DNA of 64,000 nucleotides from Caldicellulosiruptor changbaiensis (GCF_003999255.1 NZ_CP034791.1:2582501-2646500); one strand, 5' to 3'. Shown: positions 16,415-25,631, counted from the stretch's first letter. The notes: generated by a model from the sequence alone, not told the origin. A program made the numbers and translations.

Positions 16415-18910
16415 ATGGCTATCGAAATCAAAAAAAGCAAAAGTTCTAAAAAACCAAAAAAGCAATCCCCATTTAGAATCTTTATAAGAAGCTTCTTAAA
16501 AACACTTTTAATTTTGATTATTGCAAGTGCTGTAGTTGCAATTGGCGCTGGATTTGGAATGGTCACAGCATACATAAAGGCAATACCACCCAATGCTTTG
16601 GATATAATAACAAGTTCTTCAAATGACAGTCAAACAACTATTGTCTATGACCAGAGTGGAAACGAAATTGCTCGACTTCACGGAAACGAAAACAGAATCA
16701 GAGTACCTTATAGCAAGATACCAAAAAACCTTATCAATGCCTTTGTGGCAATTGAGGATGAGAGGTTTTGGCAGCATAATGGAATTGACATCAAAAGAAT
16801 AATTGGAGCAATTTTCAATAACATCAAAAGTAGAAGTCTTTCTGAAGGTGCAAGTACAATTACTCAGCAGCTTGTGAGAAACAAACTTTTGACATTTGAA
16901 AAATCCTTTAAAAGAAAAATACAAGAACAGTATTTGGCAATTCAGCTTGAAAAAAGATGGACAAAAGAACAAATTATGGAAGAATATTTAAATACAATAA
17001 ACCTTGGGAGCGGCGCTTATGGTGTGGAGGCAGCTGCTTATACTTATTTTGGGAAAGATGTTTCACAACTGACTTTGGCAGAGTGTGCTCTAATTGCAGG
17101 AATTACGCAAAACCCTTCATATTATAATCCTTATGTCTTCCCTGAGCATGCAAAGAAAAAACAAGAGCTGGTTCTCAAAAAAATGTTAGAACTTGGTTAC
17201 ATTACCGAGCAAGAGTATTTAGAGGCTATAAATCAAAAGCTTGTGTATGTTAAAAAAGACCTTTCTGTTGAATATGCTTACAAGCATCCATATTTTGTTG
17301 ATTCTGTAATTGATGAGGCAGTCGAGATCTTATCAAACAAGAAGAGAATATCCCAGGATGAGGCAGAAAATCTTATCTATGGTGGTGGGCTTAAAATCTA
17401 CACCACAATGGATGAGACTATACAAAACATTATGGAGGAGGTATTCTCTGACCCTGCATACATGCCCAAAATTCGTCATTATGATGCATCTGGCACACCA
17501 CAGCCACAGGCAGCAGCAGTTTTGATAGATTTTTCAACAGGGGCAGTAAAAGGTATAATGGGCGGAAGAGGAAATTTAAAAGGCGTAAGGCTTTTAAACA
17601 GGGCGACAATGTCTGTCCGCCAGCCCGGATCTAGTATCAAGCCAATTGCTGACTATGCACTTGCGCTTGAGAATGGATACACTGCAGCAACTATAATTGA
17701 CGATGTTCCATTTTCGGTGGGAGGCTACACACCAAGAAACTGGTACAAGAGCAATGTAGTTGCCGGCAAGCGAGGCTATAAAGGCTTGATGACGGTAAGA
17801 GAAGCCCTTCAGTGGTCTGCAAATGTGCCAGCTGTAAAGGTTGCTTACAACCTTGGTATTCAAAACGTGTACAGAAACCTAAAAAGGTTTGGATTTACAA
17901 CCCTTGCCCCCCAAGATATGAACAGCTTATCAATTGCAATTGGTGGATTTACTTACGGTGTAAAGCCAATTGAACTGACAGCTGCATTTGCAGCAGTTGC
18001 AAATGGCGGAATATATATAAAACCTTATTTTATTGCCAAGATTGAAGACAAAAACGGTGTTACTCTGTTTGAAAGAACACCTTACAAAAGAAAGGTGATG
18101 GATGAGAAAAATGCATATATTTTGACAAATATTTTGCAAAGCGTTGTCACCGCAAGAATTACAGTTGGTGTGAGATTCTCTTACCCTGTTGCCGGAAAAA
18201 CTGGTACAACTGATGATAGTAAAGACAGGTGGTTTGTAGGGTATACACCAAACTATGCTCTTGGTGTTTGGGTTGGTGAAGACAAGCCTGTTGCATTAAA
18301 TTATCTTTATGGTACAAACCCGGCTTTAAAGATTTTTAAAGGTATAATGGACAAGGTTGTGAGCAAAAAAGGTGTAAGTACACAGTTTACAAGGCCTGCT
18401 GGAATTGTTGAAAAGTACGTTTGCAAAGAATCAGGAAAACTTGCAACAGAACTATGTAAGCAAGACCCAAGAGGCAGTCAGGTGATAAAGGAGATATTTG
18501 TCGCTGGCACAGAGCCAACAGAATACTGTGACAGGCATGTTAAGCTAAAAGTGTGCACAGAATCAAAAGCGTTGGCCACCCAGTATTGTCCTAATTTCAT
18601 TGAAAAGGTATTTATTCGCAGAGACAACCCCATCTGGCCTGATGCCTCAAAGTCAATCGTGCCACCTGATGATTATATGTATCAAGCACCAACAAAGTAC
18701 TGCGATGTGCACAAGGCGCCAGTACAGCTTTATCAGGAACAAACAAACCCTCAATCTTCATCCCAAGAGCAAACTTTGCAAAATTCACCTTTTGAAACAC
18801 AAGGCAGCTTTCAAGCTCAAGAGCAGAATAACCAAAGTGAACAAGCACCTGTAGATAATATGCCACAGAACCAAGAAACCACATCAGACGAGGCTTATAG
18901 ACAAAGGTAA
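16415..18910 (+). CDS. Class A penicillin-binding protein (PBP1A-like)
   Basis: This 831-residue bifunctional peptidoglycan synthase has a basic N-terminus, a single helix (about 25-50) and a GT51 glycosyltransferase domain (about 75-245). The GT51 domain has EDERFWQHNGID with the catalytic Glu, GASTITQQL and KIQEQYLAIQLEKRW. A transpeptidase domain follows (about 350-620) with the active serine in RQPGSSIKP and the KTGTTDD triad motif. A cysteine-containing region (about 670-770) and a Gln-rich tail end it. AAAGGAGG precedes the ATG. It acts at the outer membrane face in wall assembly. Confidence 0.93.
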   Translation: MAIEIKKSKSSKKPKKQSPFRIFIRSFLKTLLILIIASAVVAIGAGFGMVTAYIKAIPPNALDIITSSSNDSQTTIVYDQSGNEIARLHGNENRIRVPYSKIPKNLINAFVAIEDERFWQHNGIDIKRIIGAIFNNIKSRSLSEGASTITQQLVRNKLLTFEKSFKRKIQEQYLAIQLEKRWTKEQIMEEYLNTINLGSGAYGVEAAAYTYFGKDVSQLTLAECALIAGITQNPSYYNPYVFPEHAKKKQELVLKKMLELGYITEQEYLEAINQKLVYVKKDLSVEYAYKHPYFVDSVIDEAVEILSNKKRISQDEAENLIYGGGLKIYTTMDETIQNIMEEVFSDPAYMPKIRHYDASGTPQPQAAAVLIDFSTGAVKGIMGGRGNLKGVRLLNRATMSVRQPGSSIKPIADYALALENGYTAATIIDDVPFSVGGYTPRNWYKSNVVAGKRGYKGLMTVREALQWSANVPAVKVAYNLGIQNVYRNLKRFGFTTLAPQDMNSLSIAIGGFTYGVKPIELTAAFAAVANGGIYIKPYFIAKIEDKNGVTLFERTPYKRKVMDEKNAYILTNILQSVVTARITVGVRFSYPVAGKTGTTDDSKDRWFVGYTPNYALGVWVGEDKPVALNYLYGTNPALKIFKGIMDKVVSKKGVSTQFTRPAGIVEKYVCKESGKLATELCKQDPRGSQVIKEIFVAGTEPTEYCDRHVKLKVCTESKALATQYCPNFIEKVFIRRDNPIWPDASKSIVPPDDYMYQAPTKYCDVHKAPVQLYQEQTNPQSSSQEQTLQNSPFETQGSFQAQEQNNQSEQAPVDNMPQNQETTSDEAYRQR

Positions 18911-18923
18911 GAAAATGGGAAAT

Positions 18924-18960
18924 GAAAAGGGACTGCTTTAAAAAAGAGCAGTCCCTTTTG
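18924..18960. terminator. Bidirectional terminator
   Basis: AAAAGGGACTGCT pairs with AGCAGTCCCTTTT with an A-rich loop, between the converging PBP and ugpB genes. Confidence 0.75.
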
Positions 18961-18972
18961 AACTCCTTTAAT

Positions 18973-20325
18973 CTAATAACCAAATATTTGGTTGTATTCC
19001 TTAATGGACTTATTTATCCTTTCCTCAGCATCTTTTAATGCCTTGTCAATAGGATAATTGTTAACAATCACCTTTTCTATATTTTCCTCAATAATTCTAC
19101 GTGCCTCTGGAAACACACCCATTACAGCTCCACGAGTTGCAACATTTATAGGTGTTGCATGAAGTTGATCAATAGCGGTTTTGAATTGAGGATATTTCTT
19201 AAGATGATCAGTCATTTCCTTCAATGTATAAACTCTTTTGTTCACAGGAAAATAGCCTGTATTTTTATGCCAGAACAATTGAGATCGCGGAGACACCAAA
19301 AACTCAATAAAGTTCCATGCCGCCTTTTGGTAATTTTGAGCATGGTTATTTAAAATCCAAAGTGAAGCTCCTCCAATTATAACTCCTTCGTTCTTGTTAT
19401 TATTAAGCGCCGGTATAAAAGCTGTTCCAACTTCAAATTTTTTTCCTACGCCATCTAATATTGTTTTAAGTGAAGCTGTCGATGCAATTATCATACATGT
19501 TTTCCCTGCTACGAATGCTCTGATAGTATCATCATAGTTTCTTCCAAAGTTGCCGGCAATTTTTTCGTCAATAAGTCTCTTCCACCATTTTAATATATTC
19601 TTTCCCGCTTCATTGTTAAAAACTACTTTGGTTGCTCTTCTTTCTCTTCCATTACCATTGTCCAAATATGGTACTCCTTGTTTTGCTAAAAGTTGTTCAA
19701 AATACCATCCATATATCGACATTGAAAAAGCATATCTTGTAATTTGACCTTTTTTGTCTTTTTTAATCAATTTTCTGCCATAATTTTTAATTTCAGTAAA
19801 ACTCTTCGGGGGTTTATTAGGGTTTAAATTAGCTTCTCTAAAAGCAGTTTTATTGTAATAAAGGATAGGTGTTGATGAATTAAAGGGCATAGACCATAAA
19901 GTTCCTTCGACTGTGTAATAAGCTAATAAATTAGGCTCTAACTGATTTAAGTCAAACTTAGCTGATTGTACAAACCTTTGAACAGGTACAGCCCATCCAC
20001 TGTCTATCATAAATCTTGTTCCTATTTCATACACTTGAGCGATATCAGGCCCCTGTTTTGCAGCTTGGGCTGTTTTTAGTTTAGTAATTAAATCGTCATA
20101 AGATCCTTGATATTGGGCAACAATTTTTACACTTTTATTTTTAGAATTGTACTGTTCTACTAAATATTGTAGTGCTTTACCTAAATTACTCCCCATCGAA
20201 TGCCAAAATACTAATTGAATAGGTTTGGTAGTCTGTGAAAAACTCACTTCTTGTGGCAATAAAACTAAATTCATTAATATTGAAACTATCAACAATAAAA
20301 GAATAACAGGATACTTCTTATGCAT
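18973..20325 (-). CDS. ugpB: ABC transporter solute-binding protein, UgpB-like
   Basis: This 450-residue family 1 solute-binding protein has an N-terminal membrane/signal segment (VILLLLIVSILMNLVLLP) but no clear lipobox cysteine. The mature start PIQLVFWHSMG and the segments GPDIAQVYEIGTRFMIDSG and GGASLWILNN match the UgpB group that binds glycerol-3-phosphate or glycerophosphodiesters. It is last in an operon of two permeases. No ATPase gene is present, as is common where a shared MsmX-type ATPase serves many importers. The divergent phosphodiesterase and Pho boxes support the substrate call. Confidence 0.82.
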   Translation of the reverse strand: MHKKYPVILLLLIVSILMNLVLLPQEVSFSQTTKPIQLVFWHSMGSNLGKALQYLVEQYNSKNKSVKIVAQYQGSYDDLITKLKTAQAAKQGPDIAQVYEIGTRFMIDSGWAVPVQRFVQSAKFDLNQLEPNLLAYYTVEGTLWSMPFNSSTPILYYNKTAFREANLNPNKPPKSFTEIKNYGRKLIKKDKKGQITRYAFSMSIYGWYFEQLLAKQGVPYLDNGNGRERRATKVVFNNEAGKNILKWWKRLIDEKIAGNFGRNYDDTIRAFVAGKTCMIIASTASLKTILDGVGKKFEVGTAFIPALNNNKNEGVIIGGASLWILNNHAQNYQKAAWNFIEFLVSPRSQLFWHKNTGYFPVNKRVYTLKEMTDHLKKYPQFKTAIDQLHATPINVATRGAVMGVFPEARRIIEENIEKVIVNNYPIDKALKDAEERINKSIKEYNQIFGY

Positions 20326-20374
20326 TATCTCCCAACCTCCTATTAGGTTTTTTAATGCACAACCTTTAAAATTT

Positions 20375-21202
20375 TCACCCTTTTAAAGCACCTGCCATAA
20401 GTCCTTTAACCAGTTGATTATGCCCCAACAAAAAGATTAAGAAAGTAGGCAGAATAACAATTATTACTCCTGCAGCTATCAAACCAAAATTCTGCTGCTC
20501 AGCAGCTTGCAACATACTAATGCCAAGCTGAACAGTCCTCACCTCATCTTTATCAGTTACAAGTAATGGCCACATATATTGATTCCAGATGTTTATAAAC
20601 GAGTAGATTAAAAATGATCCTATTGCTGGTTTTGAAAGAGGAATAAGAATTTTAACTAAATAATTAATGTTTGAACAACCTTCAATTTTTGCTGCCTCAA
20701 AAAATTCAACAGGTATAGTTTTAAAATATTGTCTTATGAAAAATATCCCAAATGCAGATACAGCATTTGGTAAAATTAGTGCTATATAGGTATTTAAAAA
20801 ACCAAGACTGCGTATTATTAAATAGTTCCCAATAAAGATGGTCTGGGCGGGTATCATTATAGTTGCCAATACAATAAGAAATAAAATATCTTTCACTTTA
20901 TAATTGTAAAAGGTAAACGCAAACGCTGCTGTACATGCAAAAATTACCTGAAGAAGACAAGAAATTATTGCTACAATTAAACTGTTTACAATAAACCTTA
21001 AAAAGGGTGTAAGATTGAACACTTCAACAAAGTTGTTAAAAGTCAATTCAGAAAGCGAAAATTGGGGAGGATATGAAAAAACCTTAGAAGGTGGTTCTAT
21101 GCTTATATATAAAATGTAAAATATTGGAAAGCATATTATCAACGCAATTAGAGTGCTTAAAATAAGTAGCTGAACATTTTTTAGCTTTTCTCTCTTTTTC
21201 AT
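20375..21202 (-). CDS. ugpE: ABC transporter permease, UgpE-like
   Basis: This 275-residue inner-membrane permease has six helices and the EAA loop EFFEAAKIEGCSNINYLVKILIP cut at the usual place, so it belongs to the MalG/UgpE branch. Its ATG overlaps the end of the upstream permease gene by four bases (ATGA). By context it forms the channel with the UgpA-like partner for phosphodiester or glycerol-3-phosphate import. The gene for the binding protein follows about 50 bases on. Confidence 0.87.
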   Translation of the reverse strand: MKKREKLKNVQLLILSTLIALIICFPIFYILYISIEPPSKVFSYPPQFSLSELTFNNFVEVFNLTPFLRFIVNSLIVAIISCLLQVIFACTAAFAFTFYNYKVKDILFLIVLATIMIPAQTIFIGNYLIIRSLGFLNTYIALILPNAVSAFGIFFIRQYFKTIPVEFFEAAKIEGCSNINYLVKILIPLSKPAIGSFLIYSFINIWNQYMWPLLVTDKDEVRTVQLGISMLQAAEQQNFGLIAAGVIIVILPTFLIFLLGHNQLVKGLMAGALKG

Positions 21203-22146
21203 TGGTAGAACACCTTCTTTTCCACCACTTTAAACTGAAACACTGTTAAGATGAATAAAATTACAAACAAGACTATAGACTCTGCACATGCTCTACCAAA
21301 CTTAAAGTTGAAAAAGGCGTCTTGATAAATGGAATAAACCAACAACTTTGTCGAATTTACTGGTCCCCCACTTGTTAGAATATGAACAATCGTAAACTGC
21401 TGAAATGAATCAATAATATTTATTACCAAAACAAAAAACAATGTTGGCGTTAAAAGTGGTAGTATAATTTTCCACACTTTATATAAAAAATTTGCTCCGT
21501 CAATGTTAGATACTTCATACAACTCATATGGTATATTCTGTAAACCTGCCAAAAGAAATATAAAATTAAAAGGTATATTCTGCCAACAATTTATAAGTAC
21601 AATTGACAAAAGTGCTAACTTAGGATCTGTAAGCCATTCTATTTTTCCTAATCCCATTCTTTCAATAAGATAATTAATAATACTTACTGAGGGATTTAAT
21701 AAAATCCCCCATACGATTGCACAAGAGGCTGATGATAAAGAAATTGGAAATGTATATAGAACATTGAATAATTTTGCAAATATTTTAGAGTTATCAACGA
21801 TCAATGCTAAAATCAGCCCACCTATAATAGAGAAAATAGTATTGAATCCAACATATTTTAGTGTAACAATAAAACTATTGATAAAATCTTGCGAATTTAA
21901 AAGCTCAACATAATATGTTATGCCAACAAACCGTTTAGGATTGCCACTAAAGTCAGTGGCCCAAAAACTTGTATAGAGAGTCTTGAAAAACGGGAAAAAC
22001 GTAAAGAGTGTAATAAGCAAGAAAGTTGGTAAAACTAAAATAATAAATTCTAAAATTTCTTTTGGGGGCTTTTTTCTTTTTTTAACAGTAGTTATTTTTT
22101 GCTCATAAACATATTCCATTCTCTTTTTATTTTTCGCTCCTTTCAT
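21199..22146 (-). CDS. ugpA: ABC transporter permease, UgpA-like
   Basis: This permease of up to 315 residues has a cytoplasmic basic N-terminus, six helices and an EAA loop (ELYEVSNIDGANFLYKVWKI) of the MalF/UgpA branch. It is the first gene of the operon. The start is uncertain: ATG 22146 (MKGAKNKKR) has only a weak site upstream, while AAAGGAG lies inside the first codons and ATG 22119 is an alternative. Upstream are Pho-type boxes read toward this gene. Confidence 0.85.
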   Translation of the reverse strand: MKGAKNKKRMEYVYEQKITTVKKRKKPPKEILEFIILVLPTFLLITLFTFFPFFKTLYTSFWATDFSGNPKRFVGITYYVELLNSQDFINSFIVTLKYVGFNTIFSIIGGLILALIVDNSKIFAKLFNVLYTFPISLSSASCAIVWGILLNPSVSIINYLIERMGLGKIEWLTDPKLALLSIVLINCWQNIPFNFIFLLAGLQNIPYELYEVSNIDGANFLYKVWKIILPLLTPTLFFVLVINIIDSFQQFTIVHILTSGGPVNSTKLLVYSIYQDAFFNFKFGRACAESIVLFVILFILTVFQFKVVEKKVFYQ

Positions 22147-22182
22147 TTTTTACTCTGTTAATAATGTATCAAATGAAGTTTA

Positions 22183-22216
22183 AAATTTTTTAAAATTGAT
22201 GTTAAATTATTGTTAA
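22183..22216 (-). promoter_or_regulatory. Pho-box array for the ugp operon
   Basis: On the minus strand two perfect TTAACA boxes (ending at 22216 and 22205) are followed by TTTAAA and TTAAAC at the same 11-bp period. PhoP of Gram-positives binds TT(A/T/C)A(C/T)A repeats spaced 11 bp. A TACATT -10-like hexamer lies about 10 bases downstream, so the boxes cover the -35 position as in PhoP-activated promoters. Confidence 0.7.
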
Positions 22217-22235
22217 ATCTGTTTTTTGCGTTATT

Positions 22236-22289
22236 TTAACATAAATTTAACATAAACTCAATGTTTCTTTAACACGATTGATGTATAAT
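22236..22289 (+). promoter_or_regulatory. Pho-box array and -10 box for the phosphodiesterase gene
   Basis: TTAACA at 22236, TTAACA at 22247, a degenerate TCAATG at 22258 and TTAACA at 22269 form four boxes with exact 11-bp period. TATAAT follows at 22284-22289, 9 bases after the last box. There is no -35 hexamer. This is the layout of a PhoP-activated, phosphate-starvation promoter. Confidence 0.75.
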
Positions 22290-22325
22290 TACATATACAA
22301 AGAAAGTCCAATGAAGGTGAAACCA

Positions 22326-23033
22326 ATGGAAATATTTGCTCACAGAGGTGCAAGTGCATATTATCCGGAAAATACAATGCTCAGTTTTGAAAAGGCAATA
22401 GAAATGGGGTGTACAGGAATCGAAACAGATGTTCAGATGACAAAAGATGGTGTTCTTGTACTTATACACGATGAAAGAGTTGATAGAACAACTGGAGAAA
22501 CTGGTTATGTTAAGGAATTTACTTTCAATGAAATACGTAAGTTAAATGCTGGATATTACAAGCACTTTAAGTTTTGTCAAATACCAACTGCTGAAGAATT
22601 ACTTGAACTTGGAAAAGAAAAAGGCATACATATAAATTTTGAATTAAAAACCTATCATCCTGTAGCTAACCATATTGAGGATAAATTAATCCAACTTATT
22701 TATAAGTATGAAATGCAAAACAACGTTATAATTTCAAGTTTCTTCCAAGAACCATTACTAAGATGTCGCCAATTAGATTCTACAATTCGTCTTGCCTTGC
22801 TTACTACAAAGGCTGTAAAAATTTCCTGTTTGTCGTCTTTAGGCATTCATATTGTTCATCCTATCTATTATCTTACATCTTTCATTGTTCAGCTAAAACA
22901 AAATCATTTTAATGTGAACGTCTTTACTGTCAATAAGAAAAGGCAAATGAAAAAGTTTATAAAACTTAATGTAGATGGTTTGATCACCGATATGCCAGAT
23001 GTTGCATCACAATTAGCTTTATCTCAAATTTAA
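22326..23033 (+). CDS. ugpQ: Glycerophosphodiester phosphodiesterase, UgpQ-like
   Basis: This enzyme of about 235 residues hydrolyses glycerophosphodiesters to glycerol-3-phosphate and an alcohol. Motifs: FAHRGASAYYPENT (catalytic His and Arg), GIETDVQMTKDGVLVLIHDERVDRTTG (metal-binding Glu/Asp and second His) and, near the end, NVFTVNKK and DGLITDMPD. There is no signal peptide, so it acts in the cytoplasm on imported substrate. ATG 22326 has GAAGGTGA ahead; ATG 22311 is also possible. It diverges from the ugp importer and shares its Pho-type control region. Confidence 0.92.
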   Translation: MEIFAHRGASAYYPENTMLSFEKAIEMGCTGIETDVQMTKDGVLVLIHDERVDRTTGETGYVKEFTFNEIRKLNAGYYKHFKFCQIPTAEELLELGKEKGIHINFELKTYHPVANHIEDKLIQLIYKYEMQNNVIISSFFQEPLLRCRQLDSTIRLALLTTKAVKISCLSSLGIHIVHPIYYLTSFIVQLKQNHFNVNVFTVNKKRQMKKFIKLNVDGLITDMPDVASQLALSQI

Positions 23034-23173
23034 CTAAGAGAATATAAAAAATAAATGAATATGATGAATAATTTAAAAACCATTGACTTTGTAGGTTTTA
23101 ATTTTAAAAAGTTTGAGAATCCTGAAATTGGAAATAAAAGAATGTGAAAATTGTTCCTACATTTCCTTAGGCT

Positions 23174-23312
23174 TCAGCGAGGGTACCTCCTTTGTTGTGT
23201 TTTGTCGTAAAGTTGTACAACTTACATTCTGCATTTTACCGGGGAGGGCCCGTATCTTTTCAAATCTCATTTCTCCTCATTTTCACTTATTTTCGTTCAT
23301 TACAGGAATGCT
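23174..23312 (-). repeat. Relic of an IS110 left end (second copy of 25166-25303)
   Basis: About 135 bp match the non-coding 5' end of the IS110 element at 25166-25303 with about 90% identity, in the same orientation, including the TTGTACAACTTA palindrome. Similarity stops at the transposase start codon on one side and at the same terminal ATTCCTGTAATG (minus strand) on the other. In this copy the GGTACC arms of the hairpin are mutated. It may be the remains of a tandem second element. Confidence 0.8.
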
Positions 23313-23882
23313 CTCTCAATATACCTTTGATTTTCTCAAAATATCTCACGATTTCTTTAAATTTCGTTATCGAAACAAACAATTTTGTTCTTGATATTGT
23401 TATTATTGCTTTATTCTACCATGCCCAACTTAGAATTGGTCTCCATCTTGTATTTATCTTGTTATTCTACCATATTACGGCGGGTATTTATCCACAATAA
23501 CCATGGCGTTTACCCTCTCATGTCTCTCAGGGTCTTTTCTCACTTGCCCTCAATTCCCTCGTCCCATCTACCATGGCGTGGACGTCAGTTATGCTTGTAT
23601 GCAGGGTCTTCGCCCGTATGGTGGATGTACTCTGACCACCCGCTCACATTTTCCAATCTACTTACTTTTTATAAAGAATCATTTTATCCTTCTTTCTTCA
23701 CTTGTTACTCTCTATACATTGTTTAAGATGTGAACTCCTACCAAAAGGGGCGCTTTGCTACTCGACATGACTTAATCTCCTCGCAAAGCTAAGAATTTCT
23801 TTACCCCCTCAAGATGTGAATCACTCAAATTATTTCTCCTGCTTTAAACTAAGAATGTTCAAGCAATTTTTCTCACTTCACT

Positions 23883-25169
23883 TCACGCTGTCCTTGCTAA
23901 AGCCTCTCTCTTTATATCGCTCAACATCTTGTTCCCATCATACTTTACGCCTTTTTTCAAAATCGCATAAAATACCCTTATCAATTTACAACACAGTGCT
24001 ATTAATGATTGCTTCTTCTTCAAGGGATTGTTCTCTCGCGTGGTGTAATACCTGTGCAGCTGCTTAAATTCTTCATTCTTTGCTACTATTGTAATCATGG
24101 CCTTGAACAAGCTACTTCTGAGCCTCCCTCGCCCTCTTTTACTTATACACGTCTGACCCTTGTACTTGCCAGAACTATTCTCAACTATATTGAGTCCCGC
24201 CAATTTCTGTATCTGTCTCGCATCCTCATACCTCTTTATATCTCCAACCTCAGAAATAAAGCCAACTGCCGTTTTTACACCAACACCTTTTATTTTAAGC
24301 AGTTCCTCTCCATTCGGCACCTCTCTCAAAAGCTCTGCCATCTCGGCTTCTATCTCTTCTATCTGCTTCTTTAAAAGCTCATATTGACTCAGCAAATATT
24401 TTATCTCTTGTCTTGCCAGCTTTCTCCCTTCTTTTTTACCTATACTCCTTTTGGCAGTCTCTACTAAATCCATCGCCCTCCTGCGACTAATCGCTCGCCT
24501 ATCTACTTTGTCACGCCAGTACTCTATAATCCCTTCCACTTCATTTTCCACTACATCACAAGGCAATGGCACCTCCTTTAATGTTTCTATTGCCGTCTTG
24601 CCTTCCCAATCAGAAAATACTTCTAAAAACTCTGGAAAATACATATCGAGCCAGTTGATTATTTGATTTTTTAAAACGTTCAGCTGTTTTTGAAGCCTTT
24701 CATATATGTTCATCGCTACTCTCATCTCAGCATATATACCCTCGGGTATATTTGGCTCTGTATATCTTCCATCCTTCACAAGCATCGCTATCGTCTTCGG
24801 ATCCTTTATATCGCTCTTAGTTTGCGTACTATCATCAAGCTCCTTGCTCCTCTTCACGTGAAAAGGATTCACTAAAACCACTTTTATGCCATTCTCTCTC
24901 AGATACTGCTCAAAGCACAGCCAGTAATGCCCTGTAGGCTCTATCCCTACTATCATGTTGTCTTTGCCATTTGCTTTCATTATCTTATTTGCCCAATCCA
25001 AAAATTTCTCCATACCTTCTTTCCTATTCTCAAACTCTATTCTCTTGCCAAGCTCCACTCCTCTAAAATCAAATGCTCTGCCTACATGCCTTTCCTTTGC
25101 TATGTCTACTCCTACAACTAAAGTTCTCTCTGTTACTTGTAATATCTTTTCATTTTGTGTATACTTCAA
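23883..25169 (-). CDS. IS110-family DEDD transposase
   Basis: This protein of about 428 residues has the N-terminal RuvC-like DEDD domain: VVGVDIAKERH (D), IVGIEPTGHYW (E) and STQTKSDIKDPKTIAML (D..D). A coiled central part and a C-terminal transposase-20 domain (LLKIKGVGVKTAVGFISEVGDI, LAGLNIVENSSGKYKG) with the conserved serine follow. I took TTG 25169, 8 bases after GGAGG. That ribosome binding site lies in one arm of a hairpin, a common brake on IS expression. The gene is intact. Confidence 0.88.
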   Translation of the reverse strand: MKYTQNEKILQVTERTLVVGVDIAKERHVGRAFDFRGVELGKRIEFENRKEGMEKFLDWANKIMKANGKDNMIVGIEPTGHYWLCFEQYLRENGIKVVLVNPFHVKRSKELDDSTQTKSDIKDPKTIAMLVKDGRYTEPNIPEGIYAEMRVAMNIYERLQKQLNVLKNQIINWLDMYFPEFLEVFSDWEGKTAIETLKEVPLPCDVVENEVEGIIEYWRDKVDRRAISRRRAMDLVETAKRSIGKKEGRKLARQEIKYLLSQYELLKKQIEEIEAEMAELLREVPNGEELLKIKGVGVKTAVGFISEVGDIKRYEDARQIQKLAGLNIVENSSGKYKGQTCISKRGRGRLRSSLFKAMITIVAKNEEFKQLHRYYTTRENNPLKKKQSLIALCCKLIRVFYAILKKGVKYDGNKMLSDIKREALARTA

Positions 25170-25173
25170 AGAG

Positions 25174-25241
25174 GGTACCTCCTTTGTTGTGTTTTGTCGT
25201 AAGTTGTACAACTTACATTCTGTATTTTACCAGGAGGTACC
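25174..25241 (-). promoter_or_regulatory. Hairpin hiding the transposase ribosome binding site
   Basis: GGTACCTCCT (25174-25183 on +) is the exact complement of AGGAGGTACC (25232-25241). Between them lies a perfect 16-bp palindrome centred on TTGTAC (25200-25215). In the minus-strand transcript the AGGAGG that serves the TTG start would be paired, limiting translation of readthrough mRNA. Confidence 0.65.
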
Positions 25242-25303
25242 TTATCTCTTCAAATCTCATTTCTCTTCATTTTCACTCATTTTCGTTCATTACAGGAATG
25301 CTC

Positions 25304-25499
25304 GTAAAAATACACTGAATCCTCATCCTTTTCTATCACAGAAAAAAGTTCCCGTTTGCATTTTTCAAGCTTGCCATATGTTATTTCACCCTCAAATACA
25401 GAGTTTTGTACCCAAGTGAGGTACTTTTTCAAAATTTTTCGAACTTTATTCACACGTTTTTCATTAACGTCGTATGTAACTATTACAAATATTTTGCAT
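25304..25499 (-). pseudogene. cas2: cas2, broken at both ends
   Basis: Minus-strand codons read MKIFVIVTYDVNEKRV, then LTWVQNSVFEGEITYGKLE and EDSVYFY, which is plainly the first 65 codons of a Cas2 nuclease-fold protein (ferredoxin-like, D10 in TYDV). Two defects are visible. An extra C at 25496, right after the ATG, shifts the start codon out of frame, and a TGA precedes the correct frame. The IS110 end then replaces everything after codon 65 of about 88. No C-terminal part was found on the far side of the element. Cas1-Cas2 integration from this locus is therefore unlikely. Confidence 0.85.
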
Positions 25500-25631
25500 C
25501 ACTCCCTCATAGGAAGATAACTTCCAATACCAAAGTCTCTTATAAGAATATTAAAAAATTTTTTGTGGATAAATCTTACTTAAACTTAACTCCAATTAAG
25601 GATAAATCCAATTTGGTTAACACATTGTCCA

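Larger units (their letters stand above)
23313..25303 (-). mobile_element. IS110-family insertion sequence in cas2
   Basis: The right boundary is taken where the two left-end copies stop matching (25303); the other side is taken as the start of the relic copy, which is less certain. The element carries a DEDD transposase, a 135-bp 5' non-coding end with a hairpin, and about 570 bp of 3' non-coding DNA including a GC-rich structured part at 23490-23660. IS110 elements have no long terminal inverted repeats, as seen here. It interrupts the cas2 frame after 65 codons. Confidence 0.7.

Noticed and set aside
23192-23733. Overlapping + strand frames downstream of the IS110 transposase
   Set aside because: They are low-complexity, lack ribosome binding sites and run through the duplicated IS end; the region looks non-coding and structured.
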